Source of the DNA: M3007 sp964646615
GTDB taxonomy: Bacteria > Bacteroidota > Bacteroidia > Chitinophagales > Saprospiraceae
NCBI GenBank assembly: GCA_964646615.1
Contig: CAZYEV010000034.1
Location: 23,515 to 87,514 of the forward strand
Reading direction: 5' to 3'
Length of the DNA: 64,000 nucleotides
The number at the start of each line of letters is the position of its first letter. Positions within the stretch are counted from its first letter, which is position 1. Made by a program: the position numbers and the translations under genes. The notes under the pieces are model-generated. The model had not been told where the DNA came from. It saw nothing but the letters and a program-made list of their open reading frames with translations, and made no database searches. Below, piece after piece: positions 24,015 through 34,151 of this stretch.

Positions 24015-25961
24015 ATGGCCAAACCGCAAAAAAAGACTGCTAAGACCGCCACCAGGCCCTCCGTCGCTGCGGAAAGCCGCCTCCCCAGACGCGGCCCCAA
24101 TTGGGCCAGATTCTTGGAGCAATGGGACCACTTCCTCAACGCCCGGTGGGTGTGGGTTTCGGCGGCTATCTTCTTAGTTTCCTTAGCCATCCGATACACC
24201 TACTTCCAGGAAGCCCGCCAATCGCCGGCCAGCACCATGCACACGTGGAACAGCAGCGATATGGAATTCTACCACGCTGTGGCCAAACGGCTGGCCTCGG
24301 GCGACTGGTTGCTGGACACCGCCATGCAACCCTACCACACCTGGCACGACGAGGTGGCACAACTCGTGTTTGAGCAACGCCCCGAAGAAGCCCAGGCATA
24401 TTACCAACGCTACCCCAAACCCGACAGCCTCGGCGGCGGCATTGACACGCTGGCCGCGCGCAAAGCCTTCATTTCCGATAAAATGGGCGGGAAAATCTTC
24501 TACCAGGACCCACTGTACTCCTACTTGATTGCACTCACCTATAAAATTACCGGCTCGACCGACCCGCACTGGGTGTACGCCTGGCAAATGCTGCTGGGCG
24601 CGCTGATGAACGTGCTGGTCTTCTGGCTGGGGCGCCTGCTTTTTGGCCCCTTGGCCGGTCTCCTGGGCGCGCTGTTGGTCATGCTCTCCGGGCCGGTGAT
24701 GGTGTACGAAATGACGCTGCTGCGCTCGACCCTGACGGCTTTCCTGGCGGTGCTCTCGCTGTATGCTTATGTGCGTACCTTAAAACGGCCCACATTAGCC
24801 AATGCTATTGGGCTGGGTATGGTGGCTGCCCTTTCCATGCTCAACCAATCTTATTTCCTGGCCTTCTGGCTGCCGGCATTTGCCTGGTTGGCCTGGCAAC
24901 TGCGCGACCAGCGCCCGGTAATGTGGAAAACGTTAGGTGCCACTGTAGCCGCCTGGTTGCTGGCTCTGTCGCCACTCTTTTATCGCAATGCCGCCGTGGG
25001 CGCGCCCCTAACGGCGTTTTCGGGCGCTGGCCCCATCATTTACGTGAGCTACAACGGCCCTACAGCCCACCCTCTGGAGCCTAATTTTTGGGATGCCAAA
25101 ACGACAGTGGACCTGTTTCTCAAAAGTGAGGGTTCGCTGCTCAAAGCCATTCCTGTTTGCCTGGAGGCCTTTCCTTCGTCCAGCGAACTATGGCGCGTGT
25201 ATCGCGAGAAGCTTCAGAGCCTGTTCATCTGGATGGAAATTCCGAACAACATCAGCTATTACATGTACCGGCAGTTTTCGCCCACGCTGGCTGCCCTGCC
25301 CGCACCTTACTATTGGATAGCGCCTTTGGGCCTGGTGGGGTTTGTGCTGGGCTTTTGGCGCTTGCGGCGTGATTTCCTGCCTTATTTCCTGATGCTGGTC
25401 GTCAGCGCATTGCCGCTCTTTTTGAGCACCAGCGTGGCGCGTTACCGCACGCCGTTTGTAGTGCTGATGACCTTGCTGGCCGCCTACGTCGTTGTGGCGC
25501 TGGTGAAAATGCTGCTGGAAAGGCAGCTCAAAGCCGCTGCCGTAACTGCTGTACTCCTCGTAGGCGCTGCGGCCTTCACCTGGAACATTCGCGAGCGGCG
25601 GTTTTTCCCGTTTTATCCCAACGACATTGTGCCTGTTTATCTCATTCATTACTCCAATCGGTTGGTGCAATTGGAACTCGAGAAGAAATACCCGGAATAC
25701 ACCGCCCTGTTGGGCGAGTTTCTGGGCTACCTGCCCGACTACTTCTATGAGTTGAACATCAATTCTCGATTGCGCCAGACTAACGAGGCCGGTTGCTGCC
25801 GTTTTGTATCGCGTTTCTTTGAAATGCAGTCCATCTTTTTGGGTGAATTGGGCCGCACTGACGAAGCGCGCAAATACGGCGAACGCGCCCAAATCCTGCG
25901 CACGCTGGCCGACGAATTTGACCAGCGGCTGGAAATGAAGAAAAAAATGCAATCGCAATAA
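24015..25961 (+). CDS. GT39/PMT-like polytopic membrane glycosyltransferase
   Basis: A 648-residue protein. A basic N-terminal tail (KPQKKTAKTATR) precedes TM1 (VWVSAAIFLVSLAIRY). The first extracytoplasmic loop carries SSDMEFYHAVAKRL, the position of the conserved acidic catalytic motif of GT-C enzymes, and the loop is long (~100 residues). At least eight further TM segments are visible (for example ALMNVLVFWLGRLLFGPLAG, YFLMLVVSALPLFLSTSVA). The C-terminal ~110 residues are soluble with TPR-like helices. Such enzymes transfer sugars from polyprenyl-phosphate donors outside the cytoplasmic membrane. Donor and acceptor are unknown. Confidence 0.78.
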   Translation: MAKPQKKTAKTATRPSVAAESRLPRRGPNWARFLEQWDHFLNARWVWVSAAIFLVSLAIRYTYFQEARQSPASTMHTWNSSDMEFYHAVAKRLASGDWLLDTAMQPYHTWHDEVAQLVFEQRPEEAQAYYQRYPKPDSLGGGIDTLAARKAFISDKMGGKIFYQDPLYSYLIALTYKITGSTDPHWVYAWQMLLGALMNVLVFWLGRLLFGPLAGLLGALLVMLSGPVMVYEMTLLRSTLTAFLAVLSLYAYVRTLKRPTLANAIGLGMVAALSMLNQSYFLAFWLPAFAWLAWQLRDQRPVMWKTLGATVAAWLLALSPLFYRNAAVGAPLTAFSGAGPIIYVSYNGPTAHPLEPNFWDAKTTVDLFLKSEGSLLKAIPVCLEAFPSSSELWRVYREKLQSLFIWMEIPNNISYYMYRQFSPTLAALPAPYYWIAPLGLVGFVLGFWRLRRDFLPYFLMLVVSALPLFLSTSVARYRTPFVVLMTLLAAYVVVALVKMLLERQLKAAAVTAVLLVGAAAFTWNIRERRFFPFYPNDIVPVYLIHYSNRLVQLELEKKYPEYTALLGEFLGYLPDYFYELNINSRLRQTNEAGCCRFVSRFFEMQSIFLGELGRTDEARKYGERAQILRTLADEFDQRLEMKKKMQSQ

Positions 25962-26042
25962 GCAGCCATAAAAGGCCTTTTTTGTCCGTCCTCACGGTAC
26001 ACTTATCCTCTTTTCCCCTCACCCTCAACCTTTTCGCATGCT

Positions 26043-27953
26043 ATGAAAAAGTATCTGCTCCTTTGCTTGCTCCTTGCCGCCGTTGCTTTCAACGCTTTAG
26101 CGCAAACCAGCCCGCTGAAAATCACGCCCGAACGCCCGCAACCCGGCAAACTGCTATTGCTGGAATACGACCTGGCCAAAAGCCCGCTGGCCAACAGCAC
26201 CGACCCAGTGGAAATGATCGTGCACGAATACGCTGCCGACCAGCCCCGCACTATACCCGTGTATGCCTACCGCGATGCGCAGCGCCTGCACGGCCACGTG
26301 AACCCGAGCGAAGATGCCTCCGTGTTGCTCATCACCTTCAAAGCCAGCAGCCGCATGGACAACAACCAGGGCCAGGGCTATTTCATCTACCTGCACAACG
26401 CCAAGGGCGAAGTGCTGCCCGCCAGCTGGGCCGCCCACGCCGTTGTGTATCGCGACTGGGGGAATGTGGCTGAATTAGACCGTAAGGCCAACATCGCTCA
26501 GGAACTCTTCGAACGCGCCTTCAAGGCCGATGCTCGCCTGAAGAACACCTTTGCCTCCGCCTACGCCAACTGCCTGCTGGCCGTCAAACGCGGCGACGAC
26601 GGCAAAAAAGAAGCCCTGGAAGTGCTGAAAGCCGCGGCCACCAACTCACAAACCTCGGAAAAAGAATTGGTGGCCATATCGCGCCTTCTCGACCGCCTCA
26701 GCGCTACCGACGAGGCCAACCAGCTGCGCGAACGCATGAAGCGCGAATACCCAAAAGGCATCTACGCCCGCCAAACCCGCCAGCGTGAAATACGCACCAT
26801 GACCGAAACTACCCAAATGGAGCAGGCTATTGAGAAGTATCAAAAAGACTTCCCACCCACTACCCACGAAGAAAAACAGGAACTCAGCCAACTGTACAGC
26901 CTGCTGGCTATAAAAGCTCTCGGCGAAAAAAACTGGGACAAAGCCAAAGCCTATGCCGCCCAAATGACGCCCGATGCCCGCGCCAGCCTCTACAACAATA
27001 CTGCTTGGGAACTGGCTGAAAACGGCGAGCATTTAGACCAGGCACTCGCCATGGCTAAAGAAGCTACCCAATGGGCCGAAAGCGAGCTGCGCAACCCTCA
27101 GGCGCCCAAACCGCCCTACATGCCCTATGCCGACTGGGAAGAAAACTTGCGCTTCGCCTTCGCGCAGTACGCCGACACGTATGCTTTCGTCCTCAGCCAA
27201 CAAGGCCAACACGACACCGCCCTGGCCTATCAAACGCGCGTCGTCGAATACAGCAAGGGTAAAGAAGCCGAACTCAACGAACGCTACACCAAATACTTAG
27301 AGCACGTCAAATCGCCCGAACTGCGCTACCGCCTCGAAGGCTTCATCATGCAGGGCAATGCCACCCCGGCCATGAAGGAGCAGTTCAAACGCCTGTACGC
27401 TGCCGAAGACAAATCCGCTGCCGGCGCCGATGCTTACTTAGCGCAATTGGAGAAAAAAGCCCGCGAACACCAGAAAAAGGAATTGGCCAACAAGATGATT
27501 GACCAGCCCGCCCCCACCTTCCGACTGAAAAACCTCGCCGGCAAGGAAGTCAGCCTCGAAGAACTGCGCGGCAAAGTGGTCGTCATTGACTTCTGGGCCA
27601 CCTGGTGCGGCCCTTGCAAAGCTTCCTTCCCTGGCATGCAAAAAGCCCAAGACCTCTACAAAAACGACCCCGAAGTGGTCTTCCTCTTCGTGGATACCTG
27701 GGAAAGCGCCGCCAACAAAGAGAAGAACGCCGCCGACTTCATCAACAGCAAAGGCTACACCTTCGAGGTGCTTATGGACAACGACAACCAGGTCGTAACC
27801 GCCTATGGCGTCTCCGGCATCCCGACCAAGTTCGTCGTGGACAAACAAGGCCGCATCCGCTTCAAAAGCATCGGCTTCTCCGGCGACAACGACGCCCTCG
27901 TCGCCGAAATGCAAAGCATGGTGGAACTGGTCAAAACCGCTTCGGCAAAATGA
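26043..27953 (+). CDS. TlpA/ResA-like thioredoxin with long helical N-terminal region
   Basis: A 636-residue secreted or periplasmic protein with signal peptide cleaved about NALAQ-TS. Residues ~30-150 look like a beta-sandwich; ~150-480 are helical with TPR-like character; the C-terminal ~140 residues are a thioredoxin fold with FWATWCGPCKASF (Cys522 and Cys525) and the cis-Pro loop VSGIPTKFVVD. TlpA-type proteins reduce or isomerise disulfides in exported proteins. The extended N-terminal module is common in Bacteroidota versions. Given the Cys-rich adhesin elsewhere in the window, disulfide handling is relevant, though no direct link is shown. Confidence 0.88.
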   Translation: MKKYLLLCLLLAAVAFNALAQTSPLKITPERPQPGKLLLLEYDLAKSPLANSTDPVEMIVHEYAADQPRTIPVYAYRDAQRLHGHVNPSEDASVLLITFKASSRMDNNQGQGYFIYLHNAKGEVLPASWAAHAVVYRDWGNVAELDRKANIAQELFERAFKADARLKNTFASAYANCLLAVKRGDDGKKEALEVLKAAATNSQTSEKELVAISRLLDRLSATDEANQLRERMKREYPKGIYARQTRQREIRTMTETTQMEQAIEKYQKDFPPTTHEEKQELSQLYSLLAIKALGEKNWDKAKAYAAQMTPDARASLYNNTAWELAENGEHLDQALAMAKEATQWAESELRNPQAPKPPYMPYADWEENLRFAFAQYADTYAFVLSQQGQHDTALAYQTRVVEYSKGKEAELNERYTKYLEHVKSPELRYRLEGFIMQGNATPAMKEQFKRLYAAEDKSAAGADAYLAQLEKKAREHQKKELANKMIDQPAPTFRLKNLAGKEVSLEELRGKVVVIDFWATWCGPCKASFPGMQKAQDLYKNDPEVVFLFVDTWESAANKEKNAADFINSKGYTFEVLMDNDNQVVTAYGVSGIPTKFVVDKQGRIRFKSIGFSGDNDALVAEMQSMVELVKTASAK

Positions 27954-27966
27954 ACCGTTAGAGTAG

Positions 27967-27994
27967 CTCGGCTGAGGCTTCTTGCCTCGCCGAG
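27967..27994 (+). terminator. Hairpin after the TlpA-like gene
   Basis: CTCGGC/GCCGAG continues, past a bulged T, into GAGGC/GCCTC around a TTCTT loop, starting 14 bp after the stop. There is no U-tract, so this is a strong 3'-end hairpin rather than a canonical terminator. Confidence 0.45.
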
Positions 27995-28037
27995 AACTAT
28001 TCCCAGGGTTCTACCCTAACCGACGACAGGCAAACGC

Positions 28038-28475
28038 ATGAAATCTCCTTTTCAAATCCCCGTCAGCGTGCGGTGGGCCGATCTGGACCCCAACGGGCAT
28101 GTGCGCCACTCGGTCTATTACGACTGGGGTGCCTCGGTACGTATGGCCTTCCTGTCGGCCCATGGCCTGACCATCGAGCGCATGGCGGCAGAGGGCTTTG
28201 GGCCTATTCTGTTCCGCGAAGAAGCCGTCTTCCGGCGCGAGGTGCGCTACGGCGATGAACTCAGTATGGGTCTGCTGCTGGCCAAAGCCCGACCCGACGG
28301 CTCACGCTTCACCTTCCGCCATGACCTGGTGCGTGCCGACGGCACCCTGTGCGCTGTCATCACGGTAGATGGAGCATGGTTAGATTTGCACCGCCGAAAA
28401 CTGACCGTGCCCCCAGCCACAGTGGCGGAAATGTTCGCCCTGTGGCCCAAAACGGAGGATTTCACTGTGCTCTAA
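28038..28475 (+). CDS. Acyl-CoA thioesterase, 4HBT hotdog fold
   Basis: A 145-residue single hotdog domain of the 4-hydroxybenzoyl-CoA thioesterase type. The diagnostic segment VRWADLDPNGHVRHSVYYDW carries the catalytic Asp and the Asn-Gly-His turn of the YbgC/FadM group. Length fits the family. It hydrolyses acyl-CoA thioesters; chain-length preference cannot be told. It stands alone between the TlpA-like gene and a repeat-flanked GT2 gene. Confidence 0.88.
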   Translation: MKSPFQIPVSVRWADLDPNGHVRHSVYYDWGASVRMAFLSAHGLTIERMAAEGFGPILFREEAVFRREVRYGDELSMGLLLAKARPDGSRFTFRHDLVRADGTLCAVITVDGAWLDLHRRKLTVPPATVAEMFALWPKTEDFTVL

Positions 28476-28572
28476 AACCCGAAGACCCGAAAGAAACCTA
28501 TTTCCAGAGTTTTACCCTGAATACTGTAAGGCGTTTACCGTTTTTTGCCGGGCATTTTGGGCAAAATGAGTG

Positions 28573-28647
28573 GCCAAACAAGTTTGGCGGCTACTGGGCT
28601 AAACAAGTTTAGCCGCTACGGGGCCAAACGAGTTTGGCGGTTACGAG
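28573..28647. repeat. Three tandem 25-bp palindromic units
   Basis: The palindromic cores are GCCAAACAAGTTTGGC (28573), GCTAAACAAGTTTAGC (28598) and GCCAAACGAGTTTGGC (28623), spaced exactly 25 bp and each followed by a variant of GGCTACTGG. The middle copy has a paired C-to-T and G-to-A change that keeps the palindrome. The same core recurs at 33387, 34161, 34186 and, divergently, 56376. Confidence 0.85.
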
Positions 28648-28654
28648 GTTGGTT

Positions 28655-29611
28655 ATGCGACAGTCGTTTATATCGGTTATTGGAGTTATTCACACGCAGC
28701 ACGACATCGGGCGTCTGGCTTCCTGGCTGGCAGGGTTGCATGCAGAATTGTCGGCCCATTTCAGCGACTTCGAGTTTGTGCTCATCAACAACCATTGCGA
28801 GCGCCGGACCATAGACGCCGCGCTGGAGCCGCTGCCACAGGCCTTGCGGCAGAACGTGTTTCTGCTCAACCTGAGCGCACCCGTCAGCCGCGACAATGCC
28901 ATTATGGCTGGCCTCGACCGCGCCAATGGCGACTATGCCGTGGTGTTTGAGTTTTCGTTTTCCGACAGCCCGCACCTCGTCCGCACACTGTGGGAAAAAG
29001 CACAGGAAGGCTTCGATATTGTTTACTTGCGCGCCCCGCAGCGCCGCCTGCCGTGGTACTATCGCCTGATGTACAGTGTCTTTTACGGCATCCTGCACCG
29101 CTATTCCAACCTGCGCCTCGACGCCCGCGCCCATCACACGCGCATCATCAGCCGCCGCGCTCTCAACTCGCTGCTGCGCCTGCGCGAAAACAGCCACTAC
29201 CTCAAAGCGCTTTACGCCCTGGTGGGCTACAACACCACCGCCATAGACGTATCCCGGCCACTCGAGCCTGAACCGGGCATCACCTTTGGCGAGCAGTTCA
29301 AAAGCGCGCTGGTGGCCATCACCTCCTTCACCACCTTCCTCAGCGCCCTGCTGGGCTGGATTTTTCTGCTCTCGTGCGTCATCGCAGCCGCCGCCATTGC
29401 CAATGCCGTTAAGGTGCGTCTGACCAACGTGGACTTCCTGGGCCAATACCACGAAACGGTGCCCGGATGGGCCTACTTAGTAGTCCTTGTGTCTGTCTTC
29501 TTTGCCGTTACCTGCCTCAACCTGTACCTGATGTCCATCTACTTGGCCAACATTTACCGCGAAATCAAAAATCGGCCGTTGTACATCATTGAGTCGGTGA
29601 AGCGGTATTAA
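28655..29611 (+). CDS. GT2-family glycosyltransferase-like membrane protein (GtrB/ArnC-like)
   Basis: A 318-residue protein. The N-terminal ~210 residues resemble GT-A polyprenyl-phosphate glycosyltransferases (SFISVIGVIHTQHDI; FVLINNHCERRTIDAAL; SRDNAIMAGLDRANGDY). Two TM segments follow (LLGWIFLLSCVIAAAAIANA; VVLVSVFFAVTCLNLYLMSIY), as in GtrB/ArnC/DPM1-like proteins. The usual metal-binding motif after GDY (DADLQDPP) is replaced by FEFSFSDSP, so activity is doubtful. The longer frame uses a TTG inside the last palindromic repeat; I use the ATG at 28655, 17 bp after that core. A regulatory or degenerate paralogue is possible. Confidence 0.78.
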   Translation: MRQSFISVIGVIHTQHDIGRLASWLAGLHAELSAHFSDFEFVLINNHCERRTIDAALEPLPQALRQNVFLLNLSAPVSRDNAIMAGLDRANGDYAVVFEFSFSDSPHLVRTLWEKAQEGFDIVYLRAPQRRLPWYYRLMYSVFYGILHRYSNLRLDARAHHTRIISRRALNSLLRLRENSHYLKALYALVGYNTTAIDVSRPLEPEPGITFGEQFKSALVAITSFTTFLSALLGWIFLLSCVIAAAAIANAVKVRLTNVDFLGQYHETVPGWAYLVVLVSVFFAVTCLNLYLMSIYLANIYREIKNRPLYIIESVKRY

Positions 29612-29776
29612 GGAGGGGGCACACGCACCAGCCATGGTGCAAAAAGAACTTTTAAGTCGGCTTTACCAATCGTCAGGAATGCCGGACAGGTGCAGAGGGG
29701 GGTGCTGTTTTCACTCAAACAATCCTCTGCCCGGAACGCGCCACGTCGAGCGCACCCTGCTACACCACCAGCTCTG

Positions 29777-30901
29777 TCAAGCGGTCAGAAACTCGAAGAA
29801 ATTGTCTTTATGTACTACATAGGTGTAATTCTGCGGATAAGCATCCAGGAAGGTTTTTGAAAAAGATGCCTTCGCCTTGGAGTTCCATTTGAGCTCATAA
29901 GCCCAGAAATATCCGTCGCGTTCTTCCACATAGTCAATTTCCTGTCGATCCTGAGTACGCCAGAAATAAGTATTGGCATACCGGCTGTGGTAATGTAGCC
30001 ATTTTTTTCGCTCACTGATGAACCAGTTTTCCCACAGGGCGCCCACATCCTGGCGCAGCGCTAACGGCTGGTACTGGGCGATGAGGGCATTGCGAATGCC
30101 GTTGTCGTAGAAATATATTTTTCGCTTGGTTTTCAATTCTTTGCGCAAGTTCCTGCTCAAGGGCGGCAACTTGAAAATGATAAACATTTGCTCCAGCAGC
30201 GTAATGTAGTTCTCCACCGTCTGGTTATCTAAATCCGTGATTTGGCCCAGTTCGTGGTAAGAAACTTCCTGACCCAGCTGGAACGCGAGAGCCTGGAGCA
30301 GCTTCATCAACTTTTCGGGTTTTTTGATGCGTTCCCACATGAGCACATCCTTATAGAGGAAACTGTCTGCCAACTGGTTAAGGATATCCCTGGCCTCTTC
30401 GGGGTGGTTGACTACATCGGGATAGCTGCCGTAAACCAGACGGTCGGGGAGCAGGCGGTTTTCCTCAACAAACCCATGATGCGTCTCTAATTCCTCGTAC
30501 GAAAGTGGGAAGAGCTGGTAGTGCCACTTTCGCCCAGTGAGCGGCTCGTTAATCTGGTTGGCTAATTCCAATGCCGACGAACCGGATGCCACCAGCTGTA
30601 CGTCCGGAAAGTGGTCGGTAACGAGCTTAAGTTTGATACCGATATCGCGGATGCGTTGGGCTTCGTCCACCACAACGACCCGGGCGTTTTTGATGATGCG
30701 ACTCCATTTGGCGATACTCACCTCTTCGAGGAGTATGCGCGTCTCTGTATCGTCGCCATCCAGCCACAGGACATCGCGCATTTCATCAAAAATTTGCCTC
30801 AGCAGCGTTGTCTTGCCGGTTTGCCTCGGTCCAGTCACGATGATAGCTTTGCCCTTGAACAATCGCTCCCGGATTTTTTGCTCGAGCAGGCGCTTAATCA
30901 T
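29777..30901 (-). CDS. AAA ATPase with DUF4143 (PD-(D/E)XK-like) C-terminus
   Basis: A 374-residue intact protein. The N-terminal AAA_14 domain has Walker A GPRQTGKTTLL, Walker B VVVVDEAQRI and a sensor-like VASGSSALEL. The C-terminal DUF4143 region (YHELGQITDLDNQTVENYITLLEQ; LSRNLRKELKTKRKIYFYDNG) ends with EIDYVEERDGYFWAYELKW, a complete D...ExK array as in the PD-(D/E)XK nuclease clan to which DUF4143 is assigned. Cellular role of the family is unresolved. The gene is flanked upstream by a perfect 17-bp inverted repeat overlapping its promoter. A second, frameshifted relative lies at 51985-53147. Confidence 0.9.
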   Translation of the reverse strand: MIKRLLEQKIRERLFKGKAIIVTGPRQTGKTTLLRQIFDEMRDVLWLDGDDTETRILLEEVSIAKWSRIIKNARVVVVDEAQRIRDIGIKLKLVTDHFPDVQLVASGSSALELANQINEPLTGRKWHYQLFPLSYEELETHHGFVEENRLLPDRLVYGSYPDVVNHPEEARDILNQLADSFLYKDVLMWERIKKPEKLMKLLQALAFQLGQEVSYHELGQITDLDNQTVENYITLLEQMFIIFKLPPLSRNLRKELKTKRKIYFYDNGIRNALIAQYQPLALRQDVGALWENWFISERKKWLHYHSRYANTYFWRTQDRQEIDYVEERDGYFWAYELKWNSKAKASFSKTFLDAYPQNYTYVVHKDNFFEFLTA

Positions 30902-30909
30902 ATTTTGTG

Positions 30910-30951
30910 GATTTCATTCGCAAAAATAACGCTTTTTTTGCGAATGAAATC
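30910..30951. promoter_or_regulatory. 17-bp perfect inverted repeat over the ATPase promoter
   Basis: Arms GATTTCATTCGCAAAAA and TTTTTGCGAATGAAATC flank an 8-bp centre (TAACGCTT), 9 bp upstream of the ATPase start codon. The minus-strand -7 box TATTTTTG (30928-30921) lies in the left arm and centre, so the palindrome is well placed as an operator, possibly for autoregulation. Confidence 0.75.
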
Positions 30952-31038
30952 TGAAAATTTCCATCGAGTGGGTGCCCTAAGGCGCGGTGTGGTCTTTCTC
31001 AGAGGAGAGAGCGTGCCCACCTGACGGCCAAAGTTTCG

Positions 31039-31046
31039 TGTCTTTG
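31039..31046 (+). promoter_or_regulatory. Probable -7 box TGTCTTTG for the aminotransferase-accC unit
   Basis: One mismatch to TAnnTTTG, 15 bp upstream of the ATG at 31062. Confidence 0.35.
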
Positions 31047-31061
31047 CAGCCAAAAGCGCCT

Positions 31062-31895
31062 ATGCACGTCAACTGGAACGGCACGCCTTTAGAGCGCCTG
31101 CCCGAAGGGTGGGCAGAGGCCCAGCGGGCTTTGTTTTACAGCGACGCCCTGTTCGAGACAATGCGTGCTTTTGGTGGTCGTTTGCCCCTGCTGGAGCGGC
31201 ACTGGGAGCGGCTGCGCAATGGGCTGATGCTGTTGGGCTTTGAACTTCCATTGGAATGGGATGCAGTTTTCTGGGAGCAAAACATCCGGTGCGTTGCCCT
31301 ACCGAATGCGCGTGTGCGGCTGACGGTGTGGCGGTCGGCGGGCGGATACTATCCGCCAGTGAGCAACCGCCCACAGTTTCTTATTACGGCCGAGCCGTTG
31401 CCGGGCGCTGCCTTAGAATGGCCGGATGCTGGTCTGACACTGGGCGTGAGCGCGTCGGTGCGGCTGCCCGTGGATGCTTACTCGAACCTGAAGACGCTCA
31501 ACGGTGCGCGTTATGTGGCGGCGGCGCGCGAAGCGCAGGCACAGAACTGGGGCGACGCGCTTGTACTCAACGCCTTCGAGCGCGTGTGCGAGGCTACGGC
31601 CAGCAACGTCTTCTGGTGGGAGGGCGATGCGCTCTGCACAGTGCCGCTCAGCGAGGGCTGCGTGGCAGGCGTGATGCGCGCCCTGGTGCTGGAAATAGCA
31701 GCGGAGGCCGGCCTTTGGACTGTCGAAAAGGCTATTTCCGCCGAGTCTCTGGAGACTGCAGGAGAAATTTTCCTGACCAATGCTGTCCGCGGCATTCAGC
31801 CCGTTCGCATTTTTGCGGGCGCGCAGCTGGGCAGTGAACGCACGCGCTGGCTGTTTGAGCGCGTACAGGCCCGTTTGGCCGCCGCACAACACTGA
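31062..31895 (+). CDS. Class IV PLP-dependent aminotransferase/aminodeoxychorismate lyase-like
   Basis: A 277-residue fold-type IV PLP enzyme. FYSDALFETMRAFGG opens the fold, the PLP Lys is in YSNLKTLNGARYVAA, and EATASNVFWW is the conserved phosphate-binding segment. Candidate roles are branched-chain aminotransferase, D-amino-acid aminotransferase or 4-amino-4-deoxychorismate lyase (PabC); the short length favours PabC- or DAAT-like proteins over IlvE, but I cannot decide. The start at 31062 gives the family N-terminus. It ends 9 bp before the biotin carboxylase gene, so an operon is likely. Confidence 0.85.
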   Translation: MHVNWNGTPLERLPEGWAEAQRALFYSDALFETMRAFGGRLPLLERHWERLRNGLMLLGFELPLEWDAVFWEQNIRCVALPNARVRLTVWRSAGGYYPPVSNRPQFLITAEPLPGAALEWPDAGLTLGVSASVRLPVDAYSNLKTLNGARYVAAAREAQAQNWGDALVLNAFERVCEATASNVFWWEGDALCTVPLSEGCVAGVMRALVLEIAAEAGLWTVEKAISAESLETAGEIFLTNAVRGIQPVRIFAGAQLGSERTRWLFERVQARLAAAQH

Positions 31896-31904
31896 ATTTT
31901 TCCC

Positions 31905-33377
<1,473 letters not shown>

Positions 33378-33386
33378 AGAGGGCTT

Positions 33387-33412
33387 GCCAAACAAGTTTG
33401 GCGGTTACGGGG
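33387..33412. repeat. Single palindromic repeat unit (plus orientation)
   Basis: The core GCCAAACAAGTTTGGC is followed by GGTTACGGGG; the core is identical to the first unit at 28573. It lies between the convergent accC and scpA genes and its tail covers the scpA stop codon. Confidence 0.8.
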
Positions 33413-34148
33413 CGGGTAGTGTTAGCCAGAAGTTGTTGGGGCCTTCGCCTTGCACTAAGATGACTTCCTGAGCATTGAGCATTTCCAGCAGCGCCAGGAA
33501 GGTAACGATGGCGTGGATGCGGTTGTCTAAGGTCAGGAACACCTCTTCAAATGAAGTCTGCTCATTAGGCCGGAGGCGGCTGCGCAGGTAATCGCGTTGG
33601 CCCTGTATCGTGTAGTTGTAGTTATAGACGGTGTGGACGCGCTTGCGCTTTTGGTTTTCCTCGAAACGCTCCATCAGCCGCGAAAAGACACGCAGAAGCC
33701 TGTAGGCCGATACGCTTTCCCATTCGGCATCGGCCAGCGCCTTTTGGGCCAGCTGACTCAGCTCGGCACTGGCAAAGCCACGTGGCGCCATGAAGGCGCG
33801 CGTTTCTTCTAAGCGGCGCAGTTCGTCGAGCACGCTTTTGTAGCGCTTATACTCGATGAGGCGCTCCACCAATTCCTGGCGCGGGTCTATTTCGTTGCCC
33901 TCCTCGTCGTAGGTCTTGCGCGGCAACAGCATTTTGGCTTTGATGCGCATAAGGGTGGCCGCTACGACGATAAACTCCGAAGCCACATCCAGATTGCGCG
34001 TTTGCATCTGGTGCAGATAATCCAGAAAGTCCTGCGTAATGCGGGCAATAGGGATGTTGTAAATATCGAGCTCGTCCCGTTCGATAAAGAACAGGAGCAG
34101 GTCGAATGGCCCCTCAAAAACCGGAAGTTTTATTGTAAACGTATCCAA
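33405..34148 (-). CDS. scpA: Segregation and condensation protein A
   Basis: A 247-residue kleisin. The N-terminal signature FEGPFDLLLFFIERDELDIYNIPIA is diagnostic, with IKAKMLLPRK in the middle and a C-terminal winged-helix region (TSFEEVFLTLDNRIHAIVTFLALLEML). ScpA bridges SMC heads with ScpB in the condensin complex that organises chromosomes. scpB and smc are not in the window. The stop codon overlaps a dispersed palindromic repeat. Confidence 0.95.
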   Translation of the reverse strand: MDTFTIKLPVFEGPFDLLLFFIERDELDIYNIPIARITQDFLDYLHQMQTRNLDVASEFIVVAATLMRIKAKMLLPRKTYDEEGNEIDPRQELVERLIEYKRYKSVLDELRRLEETRAFMAPRGFASAELSQLAQKALADAEWESVSAYRLLRVFSRLMERFEENQKRKRVHTVYNYNYTIQGQRDYLRSRLRPNEQTSFEEVFLTLDNRIHAIVTFLALLEMLNAQEVILVQGEGPNNFWLTLPAP

Positions 34149-34151
34149 AGT

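Noticed and set aside
29777..30951. ATPase plus palindrome as an insertion sequence
   Set aside because: No transposase, terminal inverted repeats on both sides or target-site duplication is visible; the palindrome is only upstream.
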